Source: Diphasiastrum complanatum (lineage: Eukaryota; Streptophyta; Lycopodiopsida; Lycopodiales; Lycopodiaceae). From it: 64,000 nt of DNA. The notes beneath the pieces are model-generated. The model was given only the letters and a program-made list of their open reading frames with translations. It did no database searches and was not told the origin of the DNA. Within the stretch, counting starts at the first letter, position 1. The number at the start of each line of letters is the position of its first letter. The stretch covers positions 27,611,063-27,675,062 of the forward strand of contig CM055112.1 in the NCBI GenBank assembly GCA_029204225.1. Reading direction: 5' to 3'. The position numbers and the translations under genes are program-made. This document shows positions 47,734 to 58,901 of this stretch, one piece after another.

Positions 47734-47917
47734 AAATCCAAGTCCTTAGTTCAGAAAGGCTACCGTGCCATTGCCAGCGATGCCTATTGGTTCTACCTGG
47801 ACTGTGGCTTTGGCAATTGGTTAAGCAACAACACAAACATGGACCAAGATTTCAATAATGATCCAAATAACACTTACAACTAGGCACTCAAGGAATGGGA
47901 AGTCTCAGACAGTAGGT
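47734..47917 (+). pseudogene. possible glycoside hydrolase family 20 (beta-N-acetylhexosaminidase) fragment
   Basis: One frame gives LVQKGYRAIASDAYWFYLDC followed by GFGNWLSNNTNMDQDFNNDP, then a stop and LKEWEVSD. From memory, the pattern GY.(V/A)I.S.A.(F/W)(F/Y)YLDCG.G.W..N resembles the C-terminal part of the catalytic barrel of GH20 enzymes, especially fungal-type hexosaminidases. It is only about 60 codons with one stop, lies between two copia relics, and has no visible neighbouring exons. It could be a captured gene fragment, a host pseudogene or chance similarity. Confidence 0.35.
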
Positions 47918-47949
47918 TAATCCCCTCTCTTGAATGTGATAAAACATTT

Positions 47950-48890
47950 GTATAGCAGGTTTCTCATGCATTAGCGATAGCTCAGGTCCTCAGTAGCAGT
48001 GCGTTTGATCTTTATGACTGAGCTCTATTGCAGAATTGGCTTGAGGATTGGCAACATGACTCCTCCTTTTACAAGTGTGATGGGCTACAGAATAAATTGT
48101 TTTTCAATAGTTGTGGAATCCTTCATACAAGGACTACTTGCTACACACTGCAACACAACGGTGTTGCTGAAAGGAGAAATAGGACCCCCACGAAAGCCGC
48201 AAGGTGTATGATGGCCTATTCGAAAGCACAAGGGCTGAAGTAGTAGCTACAACCGCCTACATCCAGAATAGGATCGGCAAATCTGGTGTTCCTCGCAAGA
48301 CACCACACGAACTATGGTGGGATAAAAAGTCCAATCTAACGCACATTCGGATCTTTGGCTGTGTCGCTTATGCACACATTCCAAACAACCTTCTAAAGAG
48401 GCTTGATGAGAAATTCGAACAAGGATACCTTGTTGGGTATGACAATCATTTGTCATACTACAAGATCTACATGCCAGAGACCAACCAAGTGAAGACCGTT
48501 AGTTTGATGAAACCAGAACAATGGCCAATGATGATTCTATCAGTTATGAAGTCTTAAGAAAGTAGTACTACGACTTGCCGACCATGACCGAGGGAGCACA
48601 CCCTGAACACTCAAACAAAGATGTTTGTATCCCACATCCGCTGAGCGACGAATCAAACGAAGAAAGGACCGCATGCTTGCCTACAGCTAGAATGCCAGTA
48701 AATCGCAATGGTTTCGCACCTAGCCGAAGAGACAAACACAAACACAGTGCAGTACCTAAAGAATCTCCCAGGAGATTGACGAAGGAATGAAGAGTGCCAA
48801 CCAGATTCGTGCCAGACAGCTCAGCTTCGACATCTGAAGAGTTCTGCAAATTTAACGACGAACCGCAAATCGAAAGCTAGTCATCAAATC
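47950..48890 (+). pseudogene. copia integrase C-terminal part and linker
   Basis: YTLQHNGVAERRNRTPTKAA with the catalytic Glu is followed by two stops near 48240. The same frame region continues TTAYIQNRIGKSGVPRKTPH, HIRIFGCVAYAHIPNN and EKFEQGYLVGYDNHLSYYKI. 48568-48890 is a Ser/Arg-rich linker of the kind found between integrase and RT. No RT follows; a LINE fragment begins at about 48922. Confidence 0.78.
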
Positions 48891-48921
48891 TTGATTAATT
48901 TTTTAACATTCATTAAAGTGC

Positions 48922-49740
48922 CAATATGGTTTCATGAAAGATAGATTTCCCTTTGAGAACATCGTGAATGTTTGGGCAGCCATTGACTCTTCTCTTTGGT
49001 TCAACTATCCAGCCCTTGTGCTAAAGATCAATTTCGATAAAGCCTTTGACTGCATTAGCTGGAACTATCTTCTGACTTGCTGCTCATCCTTTGGCTTTCC
49101 AGACTACCTAACCAAACTCATCCGGGCCCTCTTTTCTTCGACTTCATCTTCTATCCTTTTCCACGGAGTTCTACCCCCCTCATTCTCTATCTCTCATGGA
49201 ATCAAACAAGGTTGTCCTCTCTCCCCTTACCTTTTCATTATTGCCACAGAACCACTCATTTTTCATATTCATAGACTTAATTCTTCTCCTCTGTTCTGTC
49301 CATACATCTTTCGTGATGTCCCTCTTGGTCCCTAGCTTTTCATTGATGATCTTGCTTGTATTATCGAGCTGCATCACCCTTCTGCTTCCCTTCTCCTTTA
49401 AGAGATTAATCGATTTTGCTCTTACTATGACTCCTTGGTCAACTTTCAGAAATCTGACTTTCTTATCCTCTCCCACGATGCCCCTCCTTCCTGGTGCAAT
49501 GAGCTTGATCTTAATATTCTCCCGCATGGCACAGTCCTCAAATATCTTGGCTTCCCCCTTGGTGCCTCTCTCTCTAACAAAGATCGTTTTAATTGGATTT
49601 TCAGAGAGTTCGCTCCAAGATCTCTCGTTGGAATTCCTCTGATCTCTCCTTTTTAGCGAGACTCATCATCCTCAAGCACATCATAGCTTCCTATTTTACT
49701 CACTTCTAAGATTTCAGTTTGTACCTTGTATAAAATTATC
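48922..49740 (+). pseudogene. LINE (L1-type) reverse transcriptase fragment
   Basis: QYGFMKDRFPFENIVNVWAA is followed by LVLKINFDKAFDCISWNYLL (motif A Asp), GIKQGCPLSPYLFIIATEPL (motif B) and, after a stop and frame change, LFIDDLACIIELHH (motif C, FIDD in place of FADD/YADD). Then come LVNFQKSDFLILSH and ILPHGTVLKYLGFPLG. This is the order of plant non-LTR retrotransposon RT. The endonuclease, the N-terminal RT part and the 3' end are absent. Confidence 0.85.
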
Positions 49741-51818
49741 AATCTATGGTTAGTCTTTTTGAGATTAAAAGAAAAAAACTCCTCTAATGGAACATTAGAA
49801 TTCCACAAGTCTTAGAGTCACTCAAACAAATAGCACTTTTGACTTCAACCTTGAAAGCCTTATTGTTTATGAGATCTCTATTATTAAGACGACTTCCAAG
49901 TTGAGAGTCTACACTATGCACTTCCAGGTGTATAAATGTGTTGAGAGAAATCACTTAGGAGTTTATGTCTAGTAGCAATTATATATGCTCTAACTAATGA
50001 ATGTTGGGAATCTTGTCCTTGCTCCTTTTCTCCCCTATAAACCAATAGAATATTGGCCAAAAATGTAGTAATTCTTCCAATTGCCAAATATTTGCTTTTG
50101 CAGCTCTTAAATCTGAAATAAAATCTAATCTGAATGATGGTCATTGAAAAATGAAACCTAATGACAAAACAAAAAACAACAAAATCATATCATAATCATA
50201 AAATCTATTTTCCCAATAAAAAATTGGTGTTATTTTCAAAGTTTGTGGTGGCCTTCTCATCAATGTCTCTTATGCACATTAAAAATTGATATTTTTCTTC
50301 TCAAATACGTGGCACTAAATTCATGTCCTTTCAAAGAACAAATTCAAATTTGAGCGAAAGTTATCGAGAGAAAAAAAGAGAGAGTTATCTATAATAAATA
50401 ATTAGCTTGGCCTATGTTGTTGTCTTGATCAAAAAGCTTTTCCCTACCTTGGCATAATATGCATTCAATTGTTGCATGGGAAAGAAATTTTACACCACTT
50501 CGTAAGGTTGACTCAAAGCCTTAGCCTTTAAACCTTGTCACTTTAGGTGAATATGGAGGAATCAAAACTCATAAACAGGATTTTCCCATTGCTCCACTGA
50601 CAACACATTCAAAAGTTAAAGAGAGTGCATAAATTCTATCAAATGAGCTAGCAGGGGAAGCTGTGGGTGCTTTAGCTACCTGAACTAGCATACGATGTGG
50701 TGCTGGATTCTCCTCACCGAGTTTGTATGAAAAAAGTTCAACCTTTGATATTGTTACAGATGCTTCGAAGTGCCTAACAAGTATCGAATGAAAGAATCAT
50801 GCCGCCGAACTACATCAAGGAATGTTGACGAGCAACCAGGAAGGAGTTCCAGAATCCAGATTCACCGGGAACACCAATTTCAGAAGGTCAACAAGTTGCA
50901 AACCGGCCAATGAGCGAAAACCAAGCCCAACAGATTTACGGCTACGAGAATAAAAGCATGGCCGAGTCAACATAAGATTTAGATCTATTTGTGATATAAT
51001 GTTAGACACCCTTAGACGGTACACTGTACTCGTAAGCCAAAGGATTTAAATACCAATGGGCCAAAAATAAGAAAGACCCAAGTAGTTCTAAAATGCATTT
51101 TGGCTCCTAACTTTTTATGATAGTCAAGTTGTTATGGCACATGGTTTTTGGGTGAACCAGAAACCCTAACCCTAGCTCTGTCTATAAGTAGGAATGTGAC
51201 ACCATTTTGTAATCACTTTTCACTTGTATGGTTAGAAATTGAGAGAGAGAGAAGAAAGCCTCCTCCTCCATAATTATACTTTTGTGAAGTCCTCCTATTT
51301 TGACATTGTATGCTTGCCTATGGATGAATGAATGCTTGATTTCCATTGCTTAATCATGCTATCACAAATAGAAAAAACATTAGCTCAAGCTTTCATCCTT
51401 TAATCCACAAAATCACACAATAGTAAAATAGGTGTTAGAAATCCATTTGGAGTGATCAACATGATCCATTAGGTAGATTTCCTTTCCATTGCACTCCTCC
51501 CTTGAGAAGATAAGCCAAGAAGATCTAGAGCTCAAGAAGCCTAGATTTACCAAAAAGCATAGATCCAAGAAGAGGATCCATCCATGAACCTAGAACCCAA
51601 AAAGAGCAAAGAAGAGTGTCAAGCATCTCACCCCTCATCTAAGTCATTCCACATCTAGATCTTATGCCAAGATTGACACCCTTGGTAGGCTTAGATTCCA
51701 TCTAGATCTGTAGCTTAATCCTCTCCCCATTGGATCGAAGCTCGTACTACACAAAGACTCACCCAGTTGGAAATCCAAACCCCAACTTTGCCCTCTAGAT
51801 CTGATTGATTAGGGAAGC
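49741..51818. other. no gene recognised
   Basis: AT-rich DNA without recognisable exons or element proteins. TCTATAAGTAGGAATGTGAC near 51178, followed by a GA-rich stretch, has the look of an LTR promoter and could belong to the copia relic that starts at 51819, but no second copy exists here to prove it. Confidence 0.5.
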
Positions 51819-53760
51819 ATGGAAAGGTTCCAACAATCAGACACTCAAATCGGCCATGTGTCTAAAGTTCAGACCTTCAAGGAAGTTTGGAACATCTTGA
51901 GAACTCTGTATGAAGTGCGCGATAGCTTCCAAGCTACATCTCAGGAAGAAGTTTTACTCCCTCAGACACTTGAAGGAACAAAGCCTCCAGTTCCTCGACT
52001 GTCGACTCTCACGCCCTATACACCAACAGAGGCTTGACTAAGTAGAAGAAGAAAGGCCCGAAGCCATCGAAGCCAAACCAGAAGCCGATACAACAACATC
52101 AAGAGTAGTCAAATCGGCCGACAAAGAAGAAGCTATTTTGTAGATACTACAAGTGGTCCAACCACGAAATCCAAGACTACTGCATACTACAAGCTAAGAA
52201 CAACAAGAAGGGGTAGTCGAATCAAGTGAAAAATGCAGCCTCAGAAACACCACAACCTATTCAAGAAGTGGATCATGATGCCTTCATGAGAAGCCATGAA
52301 GAAGCATCCAATGATAGCTCCTGGTTTCTGGACTCCGGAGCCACACAACATATGACTAGCCATATCGGCTGTTTCGAGTCATGTACGCCTTACAGTACCA
52401 AGAGATATGTTCACAATAGCACACAGGTTATTAAAGGTGAAGGTACAATAAGATTAAGCTTTGCAAACATCAATCTAAGCTACTTTCAAATGTCCTACAT
52501 GTACCGAATCTGTTCACAAATCTACTCTCTGTTAGCAAAATTACAGATCTAGGACATAAAGTAGAATTAGAATTTGATCAGTGTAAAGTAGTCGATAGGA
52601 CATGAAGATTCTAGCACTTGGAAAGAGACATGGATACTTGTACAAATTAAGTCATTGCTTTTCTGCCTCTAGTCGTACTCTTAGTACTTCTATACAAATC
52701 AATAAAAGTCTACTTTGGCATTATAGACTTGGTCATTTAAATCATGCTTCTGTATTACAAATGTCTAAGCAATCCATTGTTCTTGATCTCGACTATCCAG
52801 ATAGGAAAGTCGAATTACATGTCTGTCAAGACTGTCTAGTCAATAAACAAGCTAGGAAACCATTTAGATCAAGCCGACAACATACTGCTAGAGGATTACT
52901 AGATGTTATACATATAGACATTTGTGGCCCAATGCAAAATTTTTCACTGAAGAATGCAAAGTATTTCATTCCTTTTATTGATGAATTTTCCAAAAGGACT
53001 ATGGTGTACTTTATTAAGAAAAAACTCAGAAGCTTTTTATTGCTTCAAAATATTCAAAGAGCTTGCAAAGAAAGAAATTGGTAAGACAATCAAAGCCCTG
53101 AGGTCTGACAATGGTGGAGAATACATCTCTACCGAATTCAAGGAGTATTGCTAGAGTTGAGGCATTGAACAACAATTTATCACTCCTTATTCACCTTAGT
53201 CAAACGACTTAGCCAAGATGAAGAATCGTACCCTTGCCGAGTCAGCCAAATGCATGCTGGCACAAGCATCGTCTGGGCTGAAGCTGTCTCCACTGCGGCA
53301 TACATCCAGAACAGATGTTGACCAAGGCCCTCTTAAACAAAACACCACATGAGGTTTGGACATGATCTAAGCCTTCGAGTATTTGGATGCAACGCCTATG
53401 CACAGATCCCGAAGGAGACAAGGAAGAAATTCGACTTCCAAGGTCTCAAAAGCATCCTTATTGGATACACTTCCTATGACAACACCCCCAATACCCAGTA
53501 GATTTTGTTCAACATGGATACAATCTTTATCGAGGATCAGTTTATCGACTTCAAAGGCAAGGATAAAGTTCCATGTGAACCTTCGACACCTGTCTCTGAC
53601 ATGACAATTTGAGCCTCTGGTTCAAGCATGCCAATAATCGATCAACTACTCGACAATGAGTCAGACGAAGATCTTGTTGTTACTCAGCAATGACAAATCC
53701 AAGGAATGGATCATTAGTCGACACTTCCTCCAAGAAGATCAAGCCGAATTAACTATGATT
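51819..53760 (+). pseudogene. copia relic, plus strand: gag to integrase
   Basis: The gag end (VQTFKEVWNILRTLYEVRDS) at 51819 is followed by a damaged zinc-knuckle region. Protease at 52226-52552 has the intact active site SSWFLDSGATQHMTSHIGC. Pre-integrase at 52602-53084 has LLWHYRLGHLNHASVLQMSK, CQDCLVNKQARKPF and VIHIDICGPMQNFSLKNAK. Integrase continues IKALRSDNGGEYISTEFKEY, then breaks up (53160-53760). RT is missing. The protein text is close to the relic at 45781-47477, so both may be the same family. Confidence 0.82.
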
Positions 53761-55250
53761 TGCTAGAAATTTAGTATTCTGGTAGTATCTTACCATAGTA
53801 ATCATCTAGGACTCAACAAATTTAATAACAAACATCAATCCAAGCAATATATGTTGCAATGAAGCACAAATCATAGAACACGAGTTTCACTAAGCCAAAC
53901 ACTAAGGCAAGTTGATTTATGGATTTTGAGATTTGGCCTTCATCAATCTAGTGAAATAGCATATTTTTTGCCCCATAGTGCTCGATAAATAGCTTGTGCT
54001 CTCAACTCAATAGACATAAAACTAAAACCTCTCAAATCCATCCACCAAAATATTGCTTAAAAATCTGTTAGTTTTTTTTTGGCTTATGCAAGTGTTGTAA
54101 AGGGCCTTCATAATCCAAAGTCATGAGAGGAACATACCAAATTCCAAAGGAAAATGATAACAACTGCTAAGATTTTATCGTAAAAGTCTACAACACAAGT
54201 GCACCTTGTTGTTCAAAGTGCTTATATTTCCACACACCTATTTAATACACTTGCATTTGAATGAACTACCTTGCTCACTTCTTCGTTTCTATTGTCAACA
54301 CCATCAAGTTGAGTAATTGCAGTACACTCATCCAATTCTAAAGACCATGAAGCTAACAATACTCAAGGAGCATTTTCAAATGGCAATAAAGTTGCGGACA
54401 TAACAATCAATAAATTAAAGAGAACAATCCAAAGTATGGAAAGGGAAACAAAGGGTTCAAAAAGAGTCTACCAAATGCAAAAATTACAACTTGAATGCAT
54501 CAATTACAACATTGCACCAAGAAACCATAGTCTAGCTAAAGCATAAAGATAATTTTATTTGCAAACTATGTGAAACAATTAGTGCAAGGGATCAAGATAT
54601 GCCAAAGAATCTAACATGTCAACTGATAAACATCAAAAGTAAAAAATTGAAGTGGAGAATATAAGAAATGAAAATATCCATTCAAATTTATGTGGCCCAA
54701 TAAGGGTAATGTGAAGTTCACCTCTTATAGAGCTTGCTGCAAAGCACCAAAAGGAATGACTATGGAGCCAAACCACACAACCAAGTAGAAACTAAAGATC
54801 AAACCACAATAGTTTCACCCTCGTGCCACAATGTGTGAATGTTGATGAGGAGAGGAAACTTGCAACCAACAACTAAAAGCTAGAAGTGTATGAGGGTAAG
54901 TTTCTATGGAATAGATATAGACCCTATGAATGCATGTGCATGTGCCATATGCAACCGTAGTACACCCTTATTGATATCCCTCACCATGCGTGTAGGTGTC
55001 AAACACCATGCAATGTTCTAGATTAGAATGCTTGAGCCCTCTCAAAGGTTATTAATTACAAATCTAGACTTGAATGGAATTTTGAGACATAACAAATTAT
55101 CTCGACCATTGAATTATTTCAAATCCTTAGTACTAGTAGATACGAATGAAACAAGTAAAGTCATGATTGGGATTGAAGTGTAACTTGACTTTTACAGATG
55201 ATTTAGCTATATGACATTCATCTATTTTCAATGATCAAATATGATATGTT
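53761..55250. other. no gene recognised
   Basis: Low-complexity AT-rich intergenic DNA. No coding region, element end or strong repeat was found on either strand. Confidence 0.5.
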
Positions 55251-55254
55251 TGAA

Positions 55255-55570
55255 GCAAGCTTTTAGAAATTTTGAAAGTTTTGTTGAGAAGCAAACTAGG
55301 GCTAAGATAAAAATTTTGAGAACCGACAATGAGGGAGAATATTTCAAGAATGCTTCCAAAAAAATTTGCAGGGCAAAGATCATTTAAAGATAGCTTACAA
55401 TACCACAACACAATGGTCTTTTTGAATAAAAGAATCAGATTGTAGTTGATGAAGCTCAATGCTTACTAGTTCAAAAAAAATTATCCAAGGAGTTTTGGGC
55501 TTAGGTAGTAGCCACAAGTGTGTATCTTCGAAACCGGAGGCTCACAAGAGTTATCCAAGAAAAAGCACTT
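55255..55570 (+). pseudogene. highly decayed copia integrase
   Basis: Joining frames by eye gives KIKILRTDNEGEYFKNASKK (second Asp region), IPQHNGLFE, KNQIVVDEAQCLLVQKKLSK and EFWA, the integrase core of a copia element in plus orientation. Multiple stops and shifts show it is one of the oldest remnants here. Confidence 0.65.
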
Positions 55571-55700
55571 GAGGAGGTATGGACAAAAGCAAGTCCAATG
55601 TATCTTGAGGAGGTACGGACAAGAACAAAGTCCAACTTATGTTGAAGAGGTATGGACAAGGGCAAAGTTCAACGTATCTTGAGGAGGTATGGAAAAGAAC
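55570..55700. repeat. tandem repeat of 36-38 bp
   Basis: Four units beginning TTGAGGAGGTATGGACAA or close variants (near 55570, 55605, 55643 and 55679), each followed by an AGTCCAA-type segment. They start right at the end of the copia integrase relic and seem to be an expansion of its sequence. Confidence 0.8.
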
Positions 55701-56460
55701 ACAATTAGAAAATTATTTTAGATTGTGCTAACCAAGCCACTTGGGCATAGCAAACATTAAAGTTTTGTAGCAAATCTAGGCTTAAGTATTTTCATTGCAC
55801 AAAGTCCTTTGATTATAAGGTGACTCTAAGAAATGAGGTAAAAAACTTTCACTTTTTGCATTTGGTGTGCCGCTCTAAATGCACATAGAAAGGATTGGTT
55901 AGGTAAGAAGGGCATGATGGCCAATGGGAACTAATTGCCACTTGAGAATGCTGGACAAATTTGTCCTAGATTTTGGTAGCTCAATGGTAATGGTAAAATC
56001 TAATGCTAAGGTGGAATTGATTTGTCCCAAATTCTCTATATAAGAGAAATCGAAATATACACAGCTCTTCTATAGAATTAGAAATATACATAGATCTTCT
56101 ATCAAAGAAATAGAAATAATATACATAGGTCTTCTACTCGCTCTAGGTCCAAAAAAATGACTCGTGAGCTGATCATAATTTGCTTGTTAACTGGTTCTTA
56201 ATGGGCTTGTAGACTACTCATAAATTAGTTGTAATCACTAGTAAAGATTCATGGAAACTCATTGCTTACTTTTCCTTCATAGCAATCATCTTCATGTAAC
56301 TCTTGCTTTAGACAACTATAGTCATACAGTTTTGATGCAGTGATTTGGTTTTGTTTTGATTGTGGATGCTTGTGAAGATCTTTTTGGACTCCTCTTGGAT
56401 GAGGTTTTCCTCAATGAAATAGACATGAAAAACTATGAGTCGTGCATAAACCCACAATTG
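55701..56460. other. no gene recognised
   Basis: AT-rich intergenic DNA. Short related phrases (ATATACATAG-TCTTCTAT, about 56050-56130) recur three times at about 40-bp spacing. Nothing else is seen. Confidence 0.45.
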
Positions 56461-56690
56461 GAAACTTTAGAGCATGCTCTATCTTGCTTAAGCTGCTTCA
56501 TGTAGGTAGGTGCATGGAGAGTAATTCTGCTGGTTTTCAAAATCAGCTGCTCCTAGTATGACATGAACATAATAAGTAAACTCAACTACAAAAGTGGTGG
56601 TGATACATGTAACTCTGGAAATAGTTTATATGTAAAGAGTAGATTGCACAAATTACTATGCAAATCCTTGTGAGTCTGCATAATATTGCA
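56461..56690 (-). pseudogene. degenerate duplicate of the aminoacylase-1 3' end
   Basis: On the plus strand, GATTGCACAAATTACTATGCAAATCCTTGTGAGTC-type text at about 56643-56677 parallels GATTACACAAATTGCACAAATTCTTGTGAGTT at 56827-56858, which spans the ACY1 stop. The flanking pieces also match: AAGTGGTGGTGATACATGTAAC with AAGTGGTGGTGTGGACATACAAC, and TTAAGCTGCTTCATGTAGG with ATAAGCTGTCTTCATGTAGG. The offset is about 180-200 bp, so the last codons and 3' UTR were duplicated in tandem and have since diverged. Confidence 0.65.
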
Positions 56691-56828
56691 TAAGCTGTCT
56701 TCATGTAGGCATCAATTAAGTGTAATGATAATGGTTTGCAGAATAAACTGCTGTTGGTGTTATTAAATACAAGAAGTGGTGGTGTGGACATACAACGCTA
56801 GAAATGGCTGATATTATAGAAGAATCGA

Positions 56829-56960
56829 TTACACAAATTGCACAAATTCTTGTGAGTTTGCAGCTTCTGAACAGTGGTCAAAGCTTTTGTGACTGGAAAA
56901 AATTCGAAATATTTCCTCATAGACTTTGATACCCCTCAAAAATTCCTTCACGTTTACGTA
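56829..56960 (-). CDS. ACY1: ACY1 exon 4 (last)
   Basis: Encodes YVNVKEFLRGIKVYEEIFRI through the C-terminus AANSQEFVQFV and TAA. The acceptor on the minus strand is TTTGTTGCAG. Confidence 0.9.
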   Translation of the reverse strand, partial: YVNVKEFLRGIKVYEEIFRIFSSHKSFDHCSEAANSQEFVQFV

Positions 56961-58811
56961 CTGCAACAAAAACAGAACAAAACAAAACATAGTCAGAGCA
57001 AAATCCCAGAAATGTACAGATGAGATTTAACCAGAGTATACGAGGGGGGGCGGGGGGGGGGGGGGGGGGGGGGGGTGAGGAAATCTAAGCCATACCTCGT
57101 TACGATCGTGCAGTAATGGTATGGTATTGGCAATTGGGGAAAACCCAAGAGCTGGAATTCCTTGATCTCGTACATATCTTGCATCTGTAAATCCATATAG
57201 TATTTCAGGTGTACTGAACTCCACACCTGCTTTTGCCATAGCTGTTTCAAAGAGCCCCCACCATAACTTGGAAGACTCTGCTGCTATGGCAGATGCATTT
57301 CCTTCACCTCCGGATTTGAGAATAAACTGCAAGAAGCTAAGAAATTTACGCGCATTATAGCTGTGCTTAATTGTTCAGTGTTAGCAATGTCATTAACTTC
57401 TTCATTCATACTAGTAATCTGATAGCCGTCGGTATTACCAACATGTAGAAATCAAATTTACCAAGAAAAAACGAAGTCAGGCACAGTACCTTATAGGTCA
57501 TGTTCCGGAAGGCAGGTGCCCATTCATCAGCTATTCGTCTTTCAATAGCTTGTCTGTCTGTAAATGGTGGTAGACGTATGTCGAAGCCTGCCTCGGCTTC
57601 GGATGGTTGCAAATTCATTACAAATCCCTGCCAATCTGACATATATAAACTTGGCTTTGATTGATTAAATACAAAGAGAAAGGTTGTTACTAGTCAACAA
57701 CAACCAGAAATGGCTACTACGAAAATTAATTAGCTGCACCTGTATCAATTTCAAATCGATTCAGTTCAGATCCAGAGAGAAAACATTACTAGTCACCAAC
57801 AATTAGAAAGATTTAGGACAACGAAATGATCAACTAGTTATCTCACAGCACTAAATGGAATACATCTGGGGTACTAAATTGAATGGAGTAGCAGTAGCTT
57901 ACTGTAGGAGTAGGAGTGCCTGCTTTCAGAAACACAGGGTTGACTGAGACAACATCAGCAAGTGTTGCTTTCCCAAACTTAATTTTGTCAAATTCTGAAG
58001 TACGAAAGTTGGTAATCGCTTCTATGGATTTAAGAAGGTTTTCAACTGGACTGTTGTCATACAATTTGGAGCCATGACCTGGATTCCCCACTGCTTTGAT
58101 GGATAGCCACCAGGGAGATTTTTCCCCAGTAAAGGTTCTGTATCTTTCGGTGTCTGTAGCAGAACCTTCATCTAACCCCACAGCAATATTCAAATTTCTG
58201 AACTCCTCAGATTTGCTAAATTGTCCAAACCCATCAGCACCTCCGACCTCTTCATCTGGCACAAAAGAGAGATGGACATCTCTTAAAGGCCTAAACCCTT
58301 CCTTTTTCAGATTCCTGATGGCTTCCAGATACATAACACCTACGCTCTTCATATCCTGAGCTCCCCGTGCGTGAATATCCCCGTTGGAATCCATAAAAGC
58401 ACCAAATGGGTCGTATTTCCAATGCTCCACCTCCACCGGCACCACATCCATATGCGAATTCAGCAAAATGGATGGGAGGGAAGGATCGTCGCCCCTCCAT
58501 GTGAGTAGCACCACTGGCTTCTTTGGAACAAACTCTTTTACCATGGTATCAAGAGCAAGGGATGCAGCCTGAGCCAGCAGGAATTGAACAGCAGTACCAA
58601 GATCAGGATCCGGATGCACGGTTGGAAATCGGAGGTACTGTCTAAGCCGTTCCACTGCTGCTTTATTACCGTCACTTTCATCATCGCTATGCTCCTGTGA
58701 TCCCAAGGAAGATGCAGCAGCAGCTGTGGCCGTGAGAAGCAGCAGCAGTATAGCTGCTCTTCTGTCTTTACAGGATCGCCATCTCCCCAGCTGCTGCTGA
58801 TGCTCCTCCAT
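56829..58811 (-). CDS. ACY1: aminoacylase-1-like M20 metallopeptidase
   Basis: Hydrolyses N-acyl-L-amino acids to free amino acid and acid (ACY1 family, two zinc ions). Minus-strand exons are 58811-57903, 57627-57490, 57326-57096 and 56960-56829 (1410 nt, 469 residues), all with GT/AG introns and phase 0. Metal and catalytic residues are visible: H120 and D122 in SHMDVVP, D153 in GAQDMKSV, E187-E188 in PDEEVGG, E215 in GLDEGS, and the late His in PLLHDRNE. The dimerisation domain includes AVGNPGHGSKLYDNSPVENL. The chosen start MEEHQQQ precedes a hydrophobic stretch (residues about 19-36, AAILLLLLTATAAAASSLG), a likely signal peptide or anchor for the secretory pathway. An in-frame upstream ATG at 58922 is possible but lies upstream of the TATA-like box. 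No stop or frameshift is seen. Family assignment is firm; substrate is inferred. Confidence 0.92.
57044..57075 (-). repeat. poly(G) tract in ACY1 intron 3
   Basis: The plus strand has G7, one C, then G24; on the coding strand this is poly(C), about 20-50 bases inside the donor. It is a G-quadruplex candidate on the template side. Confidence 0.93.
57096..57326 (-). CDS. ACY1: ACY1 exon 3
   Basis: Encodes FILKSGGEGNASAIAAESSK through GFSPIANTIPLLHDRNE, including the metal-binding His near its end. The donor is GTATGG and the acceptor CTTCTTGCAG. Confidence 0.92.
57490..57627 (-). CDS. ACY1: ACY1 exon 2
   Basis: Encodes GFVMNLQPSEAEAGFDIRLP through ADEWAPAFRNMTYK. The acceptor is GATTGGCAG and the donor GTACTG. 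Confidence 0.92.
57903..58811 (-). CDS. ACY1: ACY1 exon 1
   Basis: 303 codons from MEEHQQQLGRW to AGTPTPT. It carries the signal-like segment and all but one of the zinc ligands. The donor is GTAAGC. Confidence 0.92.
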
Positions 58812-58894
58812 GGCTGCTGATAAGTAAGATGACTGACTCCCTTTAGATAGAGATGGGAGTAGATTGAGATAGCCCCACATACACGTACTCTCAG

Positions 58895-58901
58895 TATTTA
58901 T
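58895..58901 (-). promoter_or_regulatory. TATA-like box of ACY1
   Basis: ATAAATA on the minus strand, 84 bases before the chosen ATG. This leaves room for a 5' UTR of about 50 bases and favours the start at 58811 over the upstream in-frame ATG. Confidence 0.5.

Noticed and set aside
49180..49527. 115-codon minus-strand frame over the LINE
   Set aside because: It is the reverse-strand shadow of the L1-type RT, which is supported by motifs A, B and C on the plus strand.
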